A DNA stretch of 64,000 nt from Nonomuraea sp. SYSU D8015 (GTDB taxonomy: Bacteria; Actinomycetota; Actinomycetes; Streptosporangiales; Streptosporangiaceae). Where the stretch lies: assembly GCF_008065375.1 (NCBI RefSeq), contig NZ_VJYI01000015.1:1-64000 (forward strand). The letters are read 5' to 3'. Positions 50,648-59,980 of the stretch are shown here, in pieces. The translations under genes and the position numbers were made by a program. The stretch's first letter is position 1, and every line of letters starts with the position of its first letter. The notes under the pieces were generated by a model. That model saw nothing but the letters and a program-made list of their open reading frames with translations, was not told where the DNA came from and searched no databases.

Positions 50648-50985
50648 CTAGGCGATCTTCAGCTGGGGACCATTCGGGTACCGGCCGTTGGTGAGATGGT
50701 TGCTGAGCGCAGCCCCCGCAGCGGCGATGGACCGAGCATCGGGGTGCAGGTATCTCTGAGTGGTGCTCAGGGATCCGTGGCCGGCGATCTTGCGAGTACG
50801 TGCACCGGCACGCCCGCGTCGGCCATCCAGATCAGGCCGGTGTGGCGTAGATCATGGCGGCGGAGGTGCTCGAAGCCGAGGCTTGTGACGACATCGTCCC
50901 CATGCGTGGCGTCCCTCAGAATGGCCGTGGTGATCCGGCCACCACGCGGACCGGTGAACAGCCTGGCCGGCTCCTGGTCGACACG
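50648..50985 (-). pseudogene. tyrosine integrase, catalytic-domain stump 2
   Basis: Leftward: LFTGPRGGRITTAILRDATH, LRRHDLRHTGLIWMADAGVP, VHVL, then after a frameshift GHGSLSTTQRYLHPDARS and finally NGPQLKIA with TAG at 50650-50648. It is a close paralogue of stump 1 (7451-7868) and also lacks its N-terminal half. It marks a second integrative element that used the same tRNA-Pro site. Confidence 0.75.
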
Positions 50986-51116
50986 GCGTCGCCGGGGCGA
51001 CGCTGCCACCGCTGCGCGAGCGGCGCGGTGGTCTGGCGCCGTACGGTCCACGTCCACTTCGTCGTATGCGACGGACCGCCACGCTGGACTCGCGCGGCCC
51101 GGGGCAACGATGAAGG

Positions 51117-54100
51117 TCAGGAGTTCGGGCCGAGATGGCTGCGGCGTTCTTCCGCGGTCAGCTCGCGGGTACGGCGCGATCTGGCCAGTTCGAGCACCGT
51201 TCCGGCCGGCCCGCACACCTCGCAGGCGCGGGTCCGGACGAGGCTGCCGCCCAGACCGGTCACCAGCGCGCGACCGAGGAAGATCTGCGGGCTCAACCCC
51301 CTGACGATCCGCGTACCGTCGGGGCTGAACGCCGCGAGACCGCCGGTCGCGCCCCAGCCGGTCAACTCCAGCGGTTCGCCGCCGCCTGTCGCCCGCCAGA
51401 GCCGCAGGTGGCCCGCGGGTTCGTTGGTGACCAGCCAGGTGCCGTCAGGGCTGAACCTCACCTTACGGACGGTGTTCTCGGCGCCGTGCAGCACGGCCGC
51501 GGGCTCGCCCTGGCCGCCGATGTCCCAGAGCCGGATGGCGCCGTCCGCGGCCGCGGCGGCCAGCCGCAGCCCGTCTGGGCTGAAGGCGAGGCCCGTGATG
51601 TCCTCCACATGGCCGCGAAGAATCTTCGGCTCGCTCTTGTCGGTCAGGTCCCACACGACGACGGTGTGGTCGTCACGGGCGTCGGCCAGCTTCATGCCGT
51701 CCGGGCTGAGTGCCACGTCGCCGTCGGCGCGGCCCGTGGGCCGGGCCTGCCAGCCGGTGACCGCTGTCAGCCCGCCGGACGGGGAGATCTGCCACACCTG
51801 CGGTTCGGTGTCGAAGGCGCCCGCCACGATCCGCTTTCCGTCGGCGCTGAACGCTAGGCCGGCTGGGAGGCCGCGGAAGGGCGCGGGTGTGGTGACTGGC
51901 GCGCCGGCGGTGGTGAGGTCCCACAGGCTCAGGGTCCCGGCCCGGCCGATGCCCGCCATCCGCCGGCCGTCCGGGCTCAGCGCGACGAGGTAGCCGGCAT
52001 CACGCGGGCCGCGCACCTCGGCCGGGGTCGTGCCGCGCCATATCTTGATGCGGACGTCCCGCGGGCTGATGAGTGAATCCGGCCCCGCGCTGACCGCCAC
52101 CGTGCTCGTGTCAGCGCTGAGCGCCACGGGCCTGCCCTCGCTCGGTGACGGGTCGCCCGCCGTGATGTCCCACGTCCGCAGGGAGCCGTCCGCATCGACG
52201 CTGACCAATGACTTCCCGTCCGGGGTGAACGCCGCCCCGCGCGGGTTCCCCTTCGGGCTGCGCAACACCAGCGGGTCGGCGTCGCTGCCCGTCGTCCAGA
52301 CGCGGATCACGCCGTCGGCGCCGTAGGTCGCCATGCGATCCCCGGCCGCTGTGAACACCAGGCCGTTCAGCTTCGGGGCGTGGCCGGCCAGCTCGATCTG
52401 CGGGATCCAGTCGCCAGCCGGCTCCTCCGTCGCGTCCCAGACACGGGGAACGTCGCCTTCGACGGTCGCGACCCATGGTCCGCGCGGGCTGACGGCCACC
52501 TGCTCCGGCTCGCCGCGCGCGGCCGCGCGCTGCAGAACGGGCCGGTCCCGGGTCATGTCCCACAGTCGCAGCGGCGATCCGTTGCCCCCGGTGGCGAGCA
52601 GCCGGCCGCTGGGGCTGAACGAGACGCTCCTGACCGCGCGGCCGGGGACACTGAGTTTGACGGGCTCGGAGCGTCCCGGCTTCCAGATGCGCACGCCGTC
52701 GCTGTGCGCGCTCGCCACCCTACCGTCCCGGCTGACGCTGACGCCGTGGACGCCACCGTCAACGGTCCCCAGAACCACGGGCGGACCGCTTGACGCCAGG
52801 TCCCACAGCACCAGTTCTCCTCCGGAGTCTCCGGTGACCAGCTGCCGGCCGTCTTCGCTGAACGCGGCGCTCTGGATGCCGTCCGTCCGATCCGCCTGGA
52901 GCGCATGGCCGGCCCGGCGCGGCGCGGTACCGTCCAGGCTCCAGATCTCCAGGCCCGCCGGGCCCGACCCGGCGCCCCAGATCGCGATCTTCCGGCCATC
53001 CGGAGTGGCCGTCGTTCCTGTGACCCTGCGCAGGCCAACCGGGGTGGAGCCTCGCAGCCGGGAGTCCGCGCTGGCCTGGCGGAGCACGAGGTCGGCCTCC
53101 GGGGTGGGCTCCACCTCGTACGCTTCGATCGCCAACAGCAACGCCAGTTCCGGATCTTGCTGGAGCTGGCGGCGCGCTTCGGCGGCCAGCCGTACCGAGG
53201 CGGCACGGTCGCGCTCGACGTCCCTGTTGCCTACCTGGACCAGGACGAGCGCGGCCAGCACGATGACCGCGGCGGCGGCGACCGGCAGCCCGCCGAAGGC
53301 GAGACGGGTCCGGCGGCGGGCACGGTCGCGCTCGGCCGCGCTCGAGCGGCAGGCCGCCAGGAAGGTCCGCTCCAGCTCGTTCAGCGGTACGAAGCTCGCC
53401 TCGCCGTCCCAGAGGGCGAGGCGAGTGCCGCGGTACAGGTAGTCCTCGCCGCGCCCGTTGCGGTCCCACTCGGCCGCGTCAGACGTGAGCCGCTGGTGCC
53501 GCAGAAGGGTCTCGCGGTCGGCGGTGAGCCATTCCCGCAGCCGGGGCCAGCCGGTGAGGAGCGCTTCATGCGCGATGTCGACCAGGTTCTGGTCCACGAC
53601 GATGAGCCTGGCGGCGGCGAGCCGGTCGAGGACCGCGTCCAGTTCGCCGGCGGGTCCGATGCCGGCGAGCTCGTCCCGGTCGAGACCGCGGCGGGTGTCG
53701 GAGCTGCCCGAGCCCAGGGCGACGAGCCGCAGCAGCACGGCGCGGAGCAACTGCTGCTGGTCGGCTTCCAGATCGGCGTACAGGTGCTCAGCGGTCCGCG
53801 CGATCGCGCCGGACACGCCACCCGCAGCCCGGTAGTCCGCCAGCGTCAGCGTGTCTCCCTGCTGCCTGCTCCACGTTTCGCGCAGCGCGTGCGCGACCAT
53901 CGGGAGCGCCCCCGTCTGCTCGGCGGCCTCGGCCACCACGGTGACCACCAGATCCGGGTCCACGCTCAGCCCCGCCCGGCCGGCGGGTTCGGTGATGATG
54001 GCGCGCAGGTCCTGCTCGGACATGGGCCCGACGGGCAGGTGAACGCTGTCGAGGAGGGCTGCGGTCAGACCGGGATGCGACATGCAGCGCTCGTAGAAGT

Positions 54101-54851
54101 CGGTGCGGATCCCGATCACCAGCGCCGGGCCGTCCTGACCGCGGACGAGCTCGCTCAGTGCGTCCAGGAAACCGGCGCGTTCCCGCTCGTCGGCGCAGAG
54201 CGTGAACGTCTCCTCGAACTGATCGACGATCACCACGTCGCAGCCGTCAGCGTCGGCGGCGTGCAACCGGGACAGCGGGTGCGCACCCGGAGTGAGCAGC
54301 GTGACGGTGGTTCCGTCGGCGGTCAGCCGCGCCGCCAGCCCGGCCCGCAGCAACGAGGATTTGCCGCTGCCGCTGGCCCCGCGGACCACCGTCAGCGGTC
54401 CCTGCTGCACGGCCTTCAGCAGGACCTCGAGAAGGTCGTCCCGGCCGAAGAACAGGTCGGCGGCGTCGACGTCCAGCGGAAGCAGGCCGGGGTAAGGGCA
54501 ACGGCGCTGCGACCGTTCGAGTTCGGCCGCGGCCAGATGCCACTTCCGCTCCCATTCGGCGCGGTCGCCACCGCAGGCGACGGCGTACGCCAGTGTCGCC
54601 TCAAGAGTGGGCAGCCGCGTCCCGGTGGCCGCCTCGGCGAGGGTGCTCCGCGAGAAATGCGCGCGCTGCTCGAGTACGCGGTAGCTCGGCCGCCCGGCCT
54701 CGTCCCTGAGCCGGCGCAATTCCCAGGCGAGTCTTTCGACGGGACCGGCCAGCGGATCCACCGGCTGCTCGGGCCGCCCCAATGTGCACCTCTTGTTGTC
54801 CGGAGTCTTCGCCGCGTTGTCCTGAACCCACGGACGGCTGCTTTCGGACAT
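51117..54851 (-). CDS. HTH-nSTAND1 ATPase-WD40 protein
   Basis: 1244 residues. An XRE-like helix-turn-helix lies at about 40-100 (PSYRVLEQRAHFSRSTLAEA). A STAND/NACHT-type ATPase follows (125-480) with Walker A VRGASGSGKSSLLRAG and Walker B DVVIVDQFEETF. There is one membrane segment (FGGLPVAAAAVIVLAALVLV, about 535). Then a WD40 propeller of about 12-14 blades (SVSFSPSGRLLATGGNGSPL and similar). The tail has a CxxC (CEVCG). Such proteins are widespread in actinomycetes as signalling or defence scaffolds; the trigger is unknown. It is divergent from a SARP gene across 52 bp, so the two promoters are interlocked. This gap holds a 7-bp tandem repeat (ccttaga twice). Confidence 0.85.
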   Translation of the reverse strand: MSESSRPWVQDNAAKTPDNKRCTLGRPEQPVDPLAGPVERLAWELRRLRDEAGRPSYRVLEQRAHFSRSTLAEAATGTRLPTLEATLAYAVACGGDRAEWERKWHLAAAELERSQRRCPYPGLLPLDVDAADLFFGRDDLLEVLLKAVQQGPLTVVRGASGSGKSSLLRAGLAARLTADGTTVTLLTPGAHPLSRLHAADADGCDVVIVDQFEETFTLCADERERAGFLDALSELVRGQDGPALVIGIRTDFYERCMSHPGLTAALLDSVHLPVGPMSEQDLRAIITEPAGRAGLSVDPDLVVTVVAEAAEQTGALPMVAHALRETWSRQQGDTLTLADYRAAGGVSGAIARTAEHLYADLEADQQQLLRAVLLRLVALGSGSSDTRRGLDRDELAGIGPAGELDAVLDRLAAARLIVVDQNLVDIAHEALLTGWPRLREWLTADRETLLRHQRLTSDAAEWDRNGRGEDYLYRGTRLALWDGEASFVPLNELERTFLAACRSSAAERDRARRRTRLAFGGLPVAAAAVIVLAALVLVQVGNRDVERDRAASVRLAAEARRQLQQDPELALLLAIEAYEVEPTPEADLVLRQASADSRLRGSTPVGLRRVTGTTATPDGRKIAIWGAGSGPAGLEIWSLDGTAPRRAGHALQADRTDGIQSAAFSEDGRQLVTGDSGGELVLWDLASSGPPVVLGTVDGGVHGVSVSRDGRVASAHSDGVRIWKPGRSEPVKLSVPGRAVRSVSFSPSGRLLATGGNGSPLRLWDMTRDRPVLQRAAARGEPEQVAVSPRGPWVATVEGDVPRVWDATEEPAGDWIPQIELAGHAPKLNGLVFTAAGDRMATYGADGVIRVWTTGSDADPLVLRSPKGNPRGAAFTPDGKSLVSVDADGSLRTWDITAGDPSPSEGRPVALSADTSTVAVSAGPDSLISPRDVRIKIWRGTTPAEVRGPRDAGYLVALSPDGRRMAGIGRAGTLSLWDLTTAGAPVTTPAPFRGLPAGLAFSADGKRIVAGAFDTEPQVWQISPSGGLTAVTGWQARPTGRADGDVALSPDGMKLADARDDHTVVVWDLTDKSEPKILRGHVEDITGLAFSPDGLRLAAAAADGAIRLWDIGGQGEPAAVLHGAENTVRKVRFSPDGTWLVTNEPAGHLRLWRATGGGEPLELTGWGATGGLAAFSPDGTRIVRGLSPQIFLGRALVTGLGGSLVRTRACEVCGPAGTVLELARSRRTRELTAEERRSHLGPNS

Positions 54852-54903
54852 CCCTGGGCCGCCTTAGACCTTAGATCTCCGGCACGACAAGAGGGGGCAG
54901 ATC

Positions 54904-55662
54904 ATGAGATTTCACGTACTGGGACGCTTGGAGATCCACACGGGGGATGGAGCCCTTCCGCTGCCGCCCAAGATTCGCGATCTGCTGGCGGTGCTGCTCT
55001 GCAACCCCAACCAGACCGTCTCGGCCGACCGGCTGATCGACGCGCTGTGGCCGTGCACGCCGCCGCGCACGGCCACCAAGACGTTGCAGGGCTACGTCCA
55101 CCATCTGCGCAAGGCGCTGGGAGCCGCCAGGCTGGAGTCCCGGCGACCCGGTTACGTCCTTTCCGTGGGCCCTGGCGAGCTCGACGCCGAATCCTTCACT
55201 TCCCGGGCCGAGTCAGGGCGCGCGGCTATTGCCGCCGGCCTGGCTGAAGAGGGGACGGCGGCCATCCGCGCGGCACTGGCGATGTGGCGGGGCGTCCCGT
55301 ACGAAGGCCAGGAGCACCTCGGGCCGACACAGGCGGAGGCCTTCCGGCTCACCGAGCTCCGGCTCACGGCCGCCGAGGAATGGGCCGACGCCGAGCTGGC
55401 CAGGGGGCGGCCCGCCTCGATCGTCGGCGAGTTGCACGGGATCGTCGCCGACCATCCGTTCCGGGAACGGCTCCGGGCCGGGCTCATGCGCGCGCTGTAT
55501 GCGATGGGCCGGAGCGTCGAGGCACTCGAGGTCGGCCGAGAGGGACGCAGGGTGCTCGCCGACGAGCTCGGCCTCGACCCGAGCCCCACCCTCCGGCGCC
55601 TCGAACACGCCATCCTGACCCACGACCCGGCCCTCGGCGGCCAGGTCTGGGCGAGTACATAA
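54904..55662 (+). CDS. small SARP-family transcription activator
   Basis: 252 residues: an OmpR-like winged helix (MRFHVLGRLEIHTGDGALPL, VSADRLIDALWPCTPPRTAT, LQGYVHHLRKALGAAR; residues 1-95) and a bacterial transcriptional activation domain (100-250; DELGLDPSPTLRRLEHAILT). This is the DnrI/RedD build without an ATPase. Family members bind heptameric direct repeats and recruit RNA polymerase, so it is a candidate activator of the promoters at 22829 and 11868. GGGGGCAG precedes the ATG. No RiPP gene is adjacent, so regulation at a distance would be required. Confidence 0.88.
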   Translation: MRFHVLGRLEIHTGDGALPLPPKIRDLLAVLLCNPNQTVSADRLIDALWPCTPPRTATKTLQGYVHHLRKALGAARLESRRPGYVLSVGPGELDAESFTSRAESGRAAIAAGLAEEGTAAIRAALAMWRGVPYEGQEHLGPTQAEAFRLTELRLTAAEEWADAELARGRPASIVGELHGIVADHPFRERLRAGLMRALYAMGRSVEALEVGREGRRVLADELGLDPSPTLRRLEHAILTHDPALGGQVWAST

Positions 55663-55665
55663 GAG

Positions 55666-55697
55666 GCCGCCCCCAGGAGCTTATGCCTGGGGGCGGC
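55666..55697 (+). terminator. terminator hairpin after the small SARP gene
   Basis: Gccgcccccagg (55666-55677) pairs perfectly with cctgggggcggc (55686-55697) around an 8-base loop, 4 bases after the stop codon. No T-run follows. Confidence 0.7.
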
Positions 55698-55836
55698 TCC
55701 TGGTGTCGCGTCAGCGGGTCGAGTGCAAGCAGGCGGCTTGAAATGGGGGCTTGATCGGCCCCGGAGCGGGGTTGACATGCTTCTACCCGTTCTCGCCGTA
55801 GTCCGCGCTGCGGTAGGAGGTCCCGGGTCTGCGACG

Positions 55837-56402
55837 TGCCCCTCATGTGGTGGTGAGGACCTCCGAAAGAGAGCCGTCGGGCCACGGACAGGCGTGTGCG
55901 CAGGCCGAGGCGGCGTCCGGCGAGGGCGTGGAAGCCCTCATGGATGAACAGCGCGGGGATCTGACCGAAGAACAGGGTCAGGGCGGCTAGCGTGTGGTAG
56001 TCGGTGAACGGAAGGTTTTGGTAGCGGGGTACAAGGTCGAGGGGGCGCGCCATCACGCCGACCCAAAGCACCAACAGCAGCGCATGGCCCAATCATGCGA
56101 ACGGCGAGCACACCGCCCGGCCCAGGCCCTGGCGACGGACCGGGTGCCGCGCCTGAGTCGGGTCCCCGGGGCGGTCGAGGAAATCGGACATGTCGACGTC
56201 CGTGCCATACGTCGTTCCGTACCATTTCGCCGTCTGGAAGGGCGTGGCGCCGGCGGCCAGCTCGCGGATGAGCTCCGCGCCTTCCGCTGGAAAGGCCGTG
56301 TAAGAATCGACGTGGGTTCGGTTGATCGTCTCTTCTCCACGCTCGGAGTGGTAAGCGAGGGAGTGAACGGCAACGGGCCTGGGCATGGTGATGTTCTTCA
56401 TC
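55837..56402 (-). pseudogene. M50-like metallopeptidase with leader-binding domain, interrupted
   Basis: From ATG 56402: MKNITMPRPVAVHSLAYHSE, then HVDSYTAFPAEGAELIREL, AAGATPFQTAKWYGTTYGTD, which looks like a PqqD-like winged helix. A TGA (56095-56093) follows ...AVCSPFA where relatives have Trp. The same frame continues with GHALLLVLWVGVMARPLDLV, TLFFGQIPALFIHEGFHALA, containing the zinc motif HEGFH of M50-type membrane peptidases. The C-terminal membrane part is lost. It resembles RiPP-associated peptide zinc-metalloproteases. A single base change would restore the middle of the protein, but not the end. Confidence 0.55.
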
Positions 56403-56629
56403 GCGTTACCCCTTTCAAGGTGTGGACCAAATGGTGCATTTGCCTGCGCAAACCTTGCGGGCCGTATCGTCACCCGGAGGTGGTCCTCCCTCCGCTTGGT
56501 TGCGAATGACACCAAGCTTGGCCAAATGAGGCTGGAAATTGGTTGGGGATCGGAAGGGGTGCGGGTCGGGCGCTTCGGAGGGCGTTTGATTTGTGCAGAT
56601 TGCGCCTTATGCCCGGATGTGGCTCCTGG

Positions 56630-56851
56630 CCCGCGCCGAGGTGGCGCCTGGCAGGTCGGCGGGGAGCGCATGCACCTCGCCGTGACGGAAGCAGATAAAC
56701 CGGCCGCCGGGCGGCACCTGCGCGGCGATCGAGCGACCGGCGACCGACCGTTGCGCACCACGCGCAAGGCCTGCAAATTCGACTGGAGTCCCAACGGCTG
56801 CTCGGTGCCCAGGGAAATAAAGAACGCCGACTCCTGGAAGCTCATCTTCAT
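56630..56851 (-). pseudogene. unrecognised small gene, probably frameshifted
   Basis: Leftward from ATG 56851: MKMSFQESAFFISLGTEQPL, GLQSNLQALRVVRNGR. A second frame continues SIAAQVPPGGRFICFRHGEV and HALPADLPG. The codon use is protein-like in both pieces, suggesting one gene of about 80 residues broken near 56752. I cannot name the family. It is upstream of the broken peptidase in the same direction. Confidence 0.3.
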
Positions 56852-56857
56852 GAGTCC

Positions 56858-56998
56858 GTGCAGCCGGCACGACTTCGGTTAAAGAAACGTCAAGAGACTC
56901 TCGGGCGCGAGCAGCCGGAAGACGTTCAAGAAGGGTGTGGAGCGGCCTGCAAGACCGTGGCGTACGAGTTTTACGCCGCGGTCATGCTGTTCGGATAG
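56858..56998 (+). CDS. possible 46-residue peptide
   Basis: A GTG-started frame ends EGCGAACKTVAYEFYAAVML followed by FG and stop. The first 30 residues are charged (RLRLKKRQETLGREQPEDVQ) and the tail is hydrophobic and aromatic, a leader/core-like contrast. It lies beside the broken leader-binding peptidase but on the other strand, and its stop directly abuts the stop of the SARP gene. There is no clear ribosome site. It could be a RiPP precursor remnant or a chance frame. Confidence 0.25.
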   Translation: MQPARLRLKKRQETLGREQPEDVQEGCGAACKTVAYEFYAAVMLFG

Positions 56999-59797
56999 TC
57001 ACAGCTGATTCCTGATCGGTTCCGGCGTGTCCGGGACCGGTTGTGCGAGGTAGCGCGCCACCTCGACGGGGGCGAGGAGACGGGCTTCGCGCAGGAGTTC
57101 CAGCGACTCCCGCCAGGACTCCCTGGCCTGCTCGTGCCGACCCAGGTCGTGCAGGGCGTGGCCGAGCCACCAATGGGACACAGCGGTGCCCATGGTGAAT
57201 CCGGCCTCGCGCCCGAGTTTGATCGCTTGCTTGTACTCCTCGACTGCCTCCTGGAGCAGGCCGTGGGCCCGCAAGGCGTCGGCGAGGGTGTCGTGGAAGA
57301 GGCCGAGGACGCCGGCGTCGCCGTGCTCCTCCACCATCGCCAGAGCACGACGTGCCTCCTCCACGGCTTCTCCGCATCTCCCCTGGCGGTAATAGACCTG
57401 CGCCCGGTTGTTGCGAATGTAGGCCCCATGGTCCCTGCGCCCCGTCCGTTCGGTGATGACGAGGGCACTTTCCAGAGCGGTGAGCGCGTCGTCATAGCGG
57501 TTCATCACGGTGTACGTGACGCCGAAGTCGTTGAGGATCCCCGCCTTCCGGTCTGGCAGCCCTGCCCGGTCCCAGCAGTCCAGGCCGTCCTCCATGCAGG
57601 ACACCGACTCCTGAAAGCGCCCGAGCTGCTGGTGGACGTGGGCGAGCCCCTGCAGCAGGAGGGCCTGGGTCGCCCAGTCCTCCTCCTCCCTGGCCAGCCG
57701 CAGCGCCTCCTCGCTCACCCCGACGAGCTCAGCGAACCATCCTCGGCGGTTGAACATCCACAGGATCGCGTCGGCGAGTCCCGCTGCCGAGCGATCGTCT
57801 TCCCGCGCCGCCTGCCGTACCGCGGCCAGCAGGTTGTCCCGCTCGCGGTCGAGCCAGTCGTTGGCGGCCTCCAGGGTGGCGAGCTCCTCCCCGGCCTGGT
57901 CGGCTTCGAACACGGCGCCCTTCGTGTTGCGGCCGTTCACCACGACAGCGGCCCGTTGCGAGGTGGCCAGATAGTGGTGCAGCACACGACCGACCGCACT
58001 CGCCCGCTCCTCGGCCGGGACGTCCTGCTCCCGCGCGTACAGCCGGACGAGGTCGTGGAACTGGTAGCGGCCCGGCCCCGCGGGTTCGAGCAGGCGGGCG
58101 TCCATCAGGTGCTCCAGGGCGGTCTCGGTGCGGTGCTCGGTCCAGTCGGCCAGCGCGGCCGTGGTGGCCGGCGTGTGCGTGGGCAAGTCCAGCAGCCCGA
58201 GCAGGGAGAGCAACCGCGCCGCGTCCTGTCCGGCTGGGTCCTCGCGCAACTGCTGGTGGCTGACCGCGATGCTGGCGCGTACGGCCAGATCGGCGTACTC
58301 CAGCAGGTCGAGCCGTCTGGTGGCATCGGCGAGCCGTACCGCCAGCTCGGAGAGCGACCATTCGGGACGGGCGACCAGACGGGCCCCCGCGATGCGCAGG
58401 GCGAGCGGGAAACCGCCGCAGAGCCGTACGATCTCCTCCGCCGCCCGCGGCTCGGCGTTCACGCGGTCGGATCCGACGACCCGGGCGAGCAGCGTGGCCG
58501 CATTGGTGTCGTCGAGCCCGCCGAGGTGGAGGTGCCGGGCGTTGTTCAGGGTGGCCAGCGGATCGCGGCTGGTGATCAGGACGCGACAGCCCGGTCCGGC
58601 CGGGATGAGCGGGCGTACCTGACGTACGTCGCGTGCGTTGTCGAGGATCACCAGCAGGTTGTCCGTGGCGGTGAGCGAGCGGTAGCGGGCGGCGGCCTCC
58701 TCGGTGTCCGTGGGTACGGCGACGCCGTCCAATCCCAGGGAGCGCAGCAGGTGGCGAAGCGCTTCGATGGGTGCCAGCGGGGTGAGCCCGGCGGTGGAAC
58801 CGTGCAGGTTGACGTAGATGACGCCGTCGCCGAAGCGCCCGGCGACGGCATGGGCGACATGGACGGCCAGCGCGGACTTGCCGATGCCGCCAGGCCCGTC
58901 GATCACGGTGACCGCGGCGCCGCTCACCAGATCGGCACGCAGCCGCTCGATCTCGGCCGCCCGCGCCGTGAACGCCCAGGTATCGGGGGGGAGCTCGGCC
59001 GGCGCGACGTGTCCGGCCAGCGTAGTCTGCCGCCGTGGCACCAGGTCGAGCACGGGATCCTTGACGAGGACGGCCTGGTGGAGGCGGCGCAGTTCGGAGC
59101 CGGGTTCGATGCCCAGTTCCTCGACCATGACCCGGCGCAGTCGCTGGTAGACCTCGAGCGCCTCCGGCACCCGCGCGTCGCGGTACAAGGCGAGCATCAG
59201 CTGGGCGGCGGGCCGCTCCCGCAGCGGGTGCGCTCTGACGTGCACGGCGAGCTCGCCGGCCACGGCGCGATGGTCACCGGCGGACAGGCGCAACTCAGCG
59301 TGGTCCTCCAGCACGGCCAGCCGCTCCTCCTCCAGCCGGTCGGCCTCGACCCTGGCCCAGGGCGCGTCCACCTCGGCCAGCGCCGGGCCTCGCCACAGCC
59401 CGAGCGCCCGGCGGAACAGCGCGTCAGCAGTCTCCATGGCACCCTCGGCGCGGGCGTCGCGTGCCCTTCCGGACAGGAGGGTGAAGGCGTGGGCATCCAC
59501 GTGGTCACGCTCGACCGCGAGCCGGTAACCTCCGGGCACGGTCTCGATGATCTCCGCACCGCCGTGGGAGGCGAGCGTCTCCCGGAGCTTCGACACCACG
59601 ATGTGCAGCTGCTTGGCCGCGGTCGCGACCGAACTGTGCGCCCACACGTCGGCGAGAAGCCGATCGGTGGGCACAGCCTGCCCCGCGGTCATGGCGAGCC
59701 GGGCCAGCACCCCGATCCGCCGCAGCCCGACGATCTTGACCGAGACGCCGTCAGCCTTGACCTCCCAGGGGCCAAGGCACCTGATCTCCAGCCTCAA
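56999..59797 (-). CDS. AfsR-type SARP regulator (HTH-BTAD-NB-ARC-TPR)
   Basis: About 932 residues from TTG 59797. An OmpR-like DNA-binding domain (LRLEIRCLGPWEVKADGVSV, TAAKQLHIVVSKLRETLASH) and BTAD (to about 255) come first. The NB-ARC ATPase follows with P-loop DGPGGIGKSALAVHVAHAV and LLVILDNARDVRQVRPL. About seven TPRs end the protein (NDFGVTYTVMNRYDDALTAL, SHWWLGHALHDLGR). I prefer TTG 59797 because GGGAG sits 7 bases upstream and family proteins start at this point; ATG 59863 would add 22 unusual residues and lies inside a heptamer repeat. It is a paralogue of the truncated gene at 7876. It is a candidate master activator and perhaps autoregulated. Confidence 0.85.
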   Translation of the reverse strand: MRLEIRCLGPWEVKADGVSVKIVGLRRIGVLARLAMTAGQAVPTDRLLADVWAHSSVATAAKQLHIVVSKLRETLASHGGAEIIETVPGGYRLAVERDHVDAHAFTLLSGRARDARAEGAMETADALFRRALGLWRGPALAEVDAPWARVEADRLEEERLAVLEDHAELRLSAGDHRAVAGELAVHVRAHPLRERPAAQLMLALYRDARVPEALEVYQRLRRVMVEELGIEPGSELRRLHQAVLVKDPVLDLVPRRQTTLAGHVAPAELPPDTWAFTARAAEIERLRADLVSGAAVTVIDGPGGIGKSALAVHVAHAVAGRFGDGVIYVNLHGSTAGLTPLAPIEALRHLLRSLGLDGVAVPTDTEEAAARYRSLTATDNLLVILDNARDVRQVRPLIPAGPGCRVLITSRDPLATLNNARHLHLGGLDDTNAATLLARVVGSDRVNAEPRAAEEIVRLCGGFPLALRIAGARLVARPEWSLSELAVRLADATRRLDLLEYADLAVRASIAVSHQQLREDPAGQDAARLLSLLGLLDLPTHTPATTAALADWTEHRTETALEHLMDARLLEPAGPGRYQFHDLVRLYAREQDVPAEERASAVGRVLHHYLATSQRAAVVVNGRNTKGAVFEADQAGEELATLEAANDWLDRERDNLLAAVRQAAREDDRSAAGLADAILWMFNRRGWFAELVGVSEEALRLAREEEDWATQALLLQGLAHVHQQLGRFQESVSCMEDGLDCWDRAGLPDRKAGILNDFGVTYTVMNRYDDALTALESALVITERTGRRDHGAYIRNNRAQVYYRQGRCGEAVEEARRALAMVEEHGDAGVLGLFHDTLADALRAHGLLQEAVEEYKQAIKLGREAGFTMGTAVSHWWLGHALHDLGRHEQARESWRESLELLREARLLAPVEVARYLAQPVPDTPEPIRNQL

Positions 59798-59829
59798 GCG
59801 AGCGCTCCCGTCGTCAACGAAGATTCGGA

Positions 59830-59864
59830 AGTCTAGCGATTTAGGCAGGTATGTCGCTGGCATG
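59830..59864 (-). promoter_or_regulatory. possible SARP operator and promoter upstream of the large SARP
   Basis: On the minus strand CATGCCA (59864-59858) and CATACCT (59853-59847) are spaced 11 bp and resemble the CATACCG heptamers at 22843 and 11882. TAGACT (59835-59830) is a candidate -10, 11 bases after the last repeat rather than 8. Weaker than the other two sites. Confidence 0.4.
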
Positions 59865-59980
59865 TTCCGCGCCCGACTCACGCCAGATTCGTGCTGCTCG
59901 TCCGACCCGAGATCGACCAGGCCCTTCGCGGACACGCCCTGCGCGGGCAGCCGCAGCGGTGTCGGGCGCGACGCAGCCTC

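Noticed and set aside
52905..55247. 780-residue plus-strand open frame opposite the nSTAND-WD40 gene
   Set aside because: Shadow frame without domains; it also runs through the SARP gene in another frame.
57041..59836. 931-residue plus-strand open frame opposite the large SARP
   Set aside because: It is a GC-rich shadow. The minus frame has clear domain motifs and the plus frame has none.
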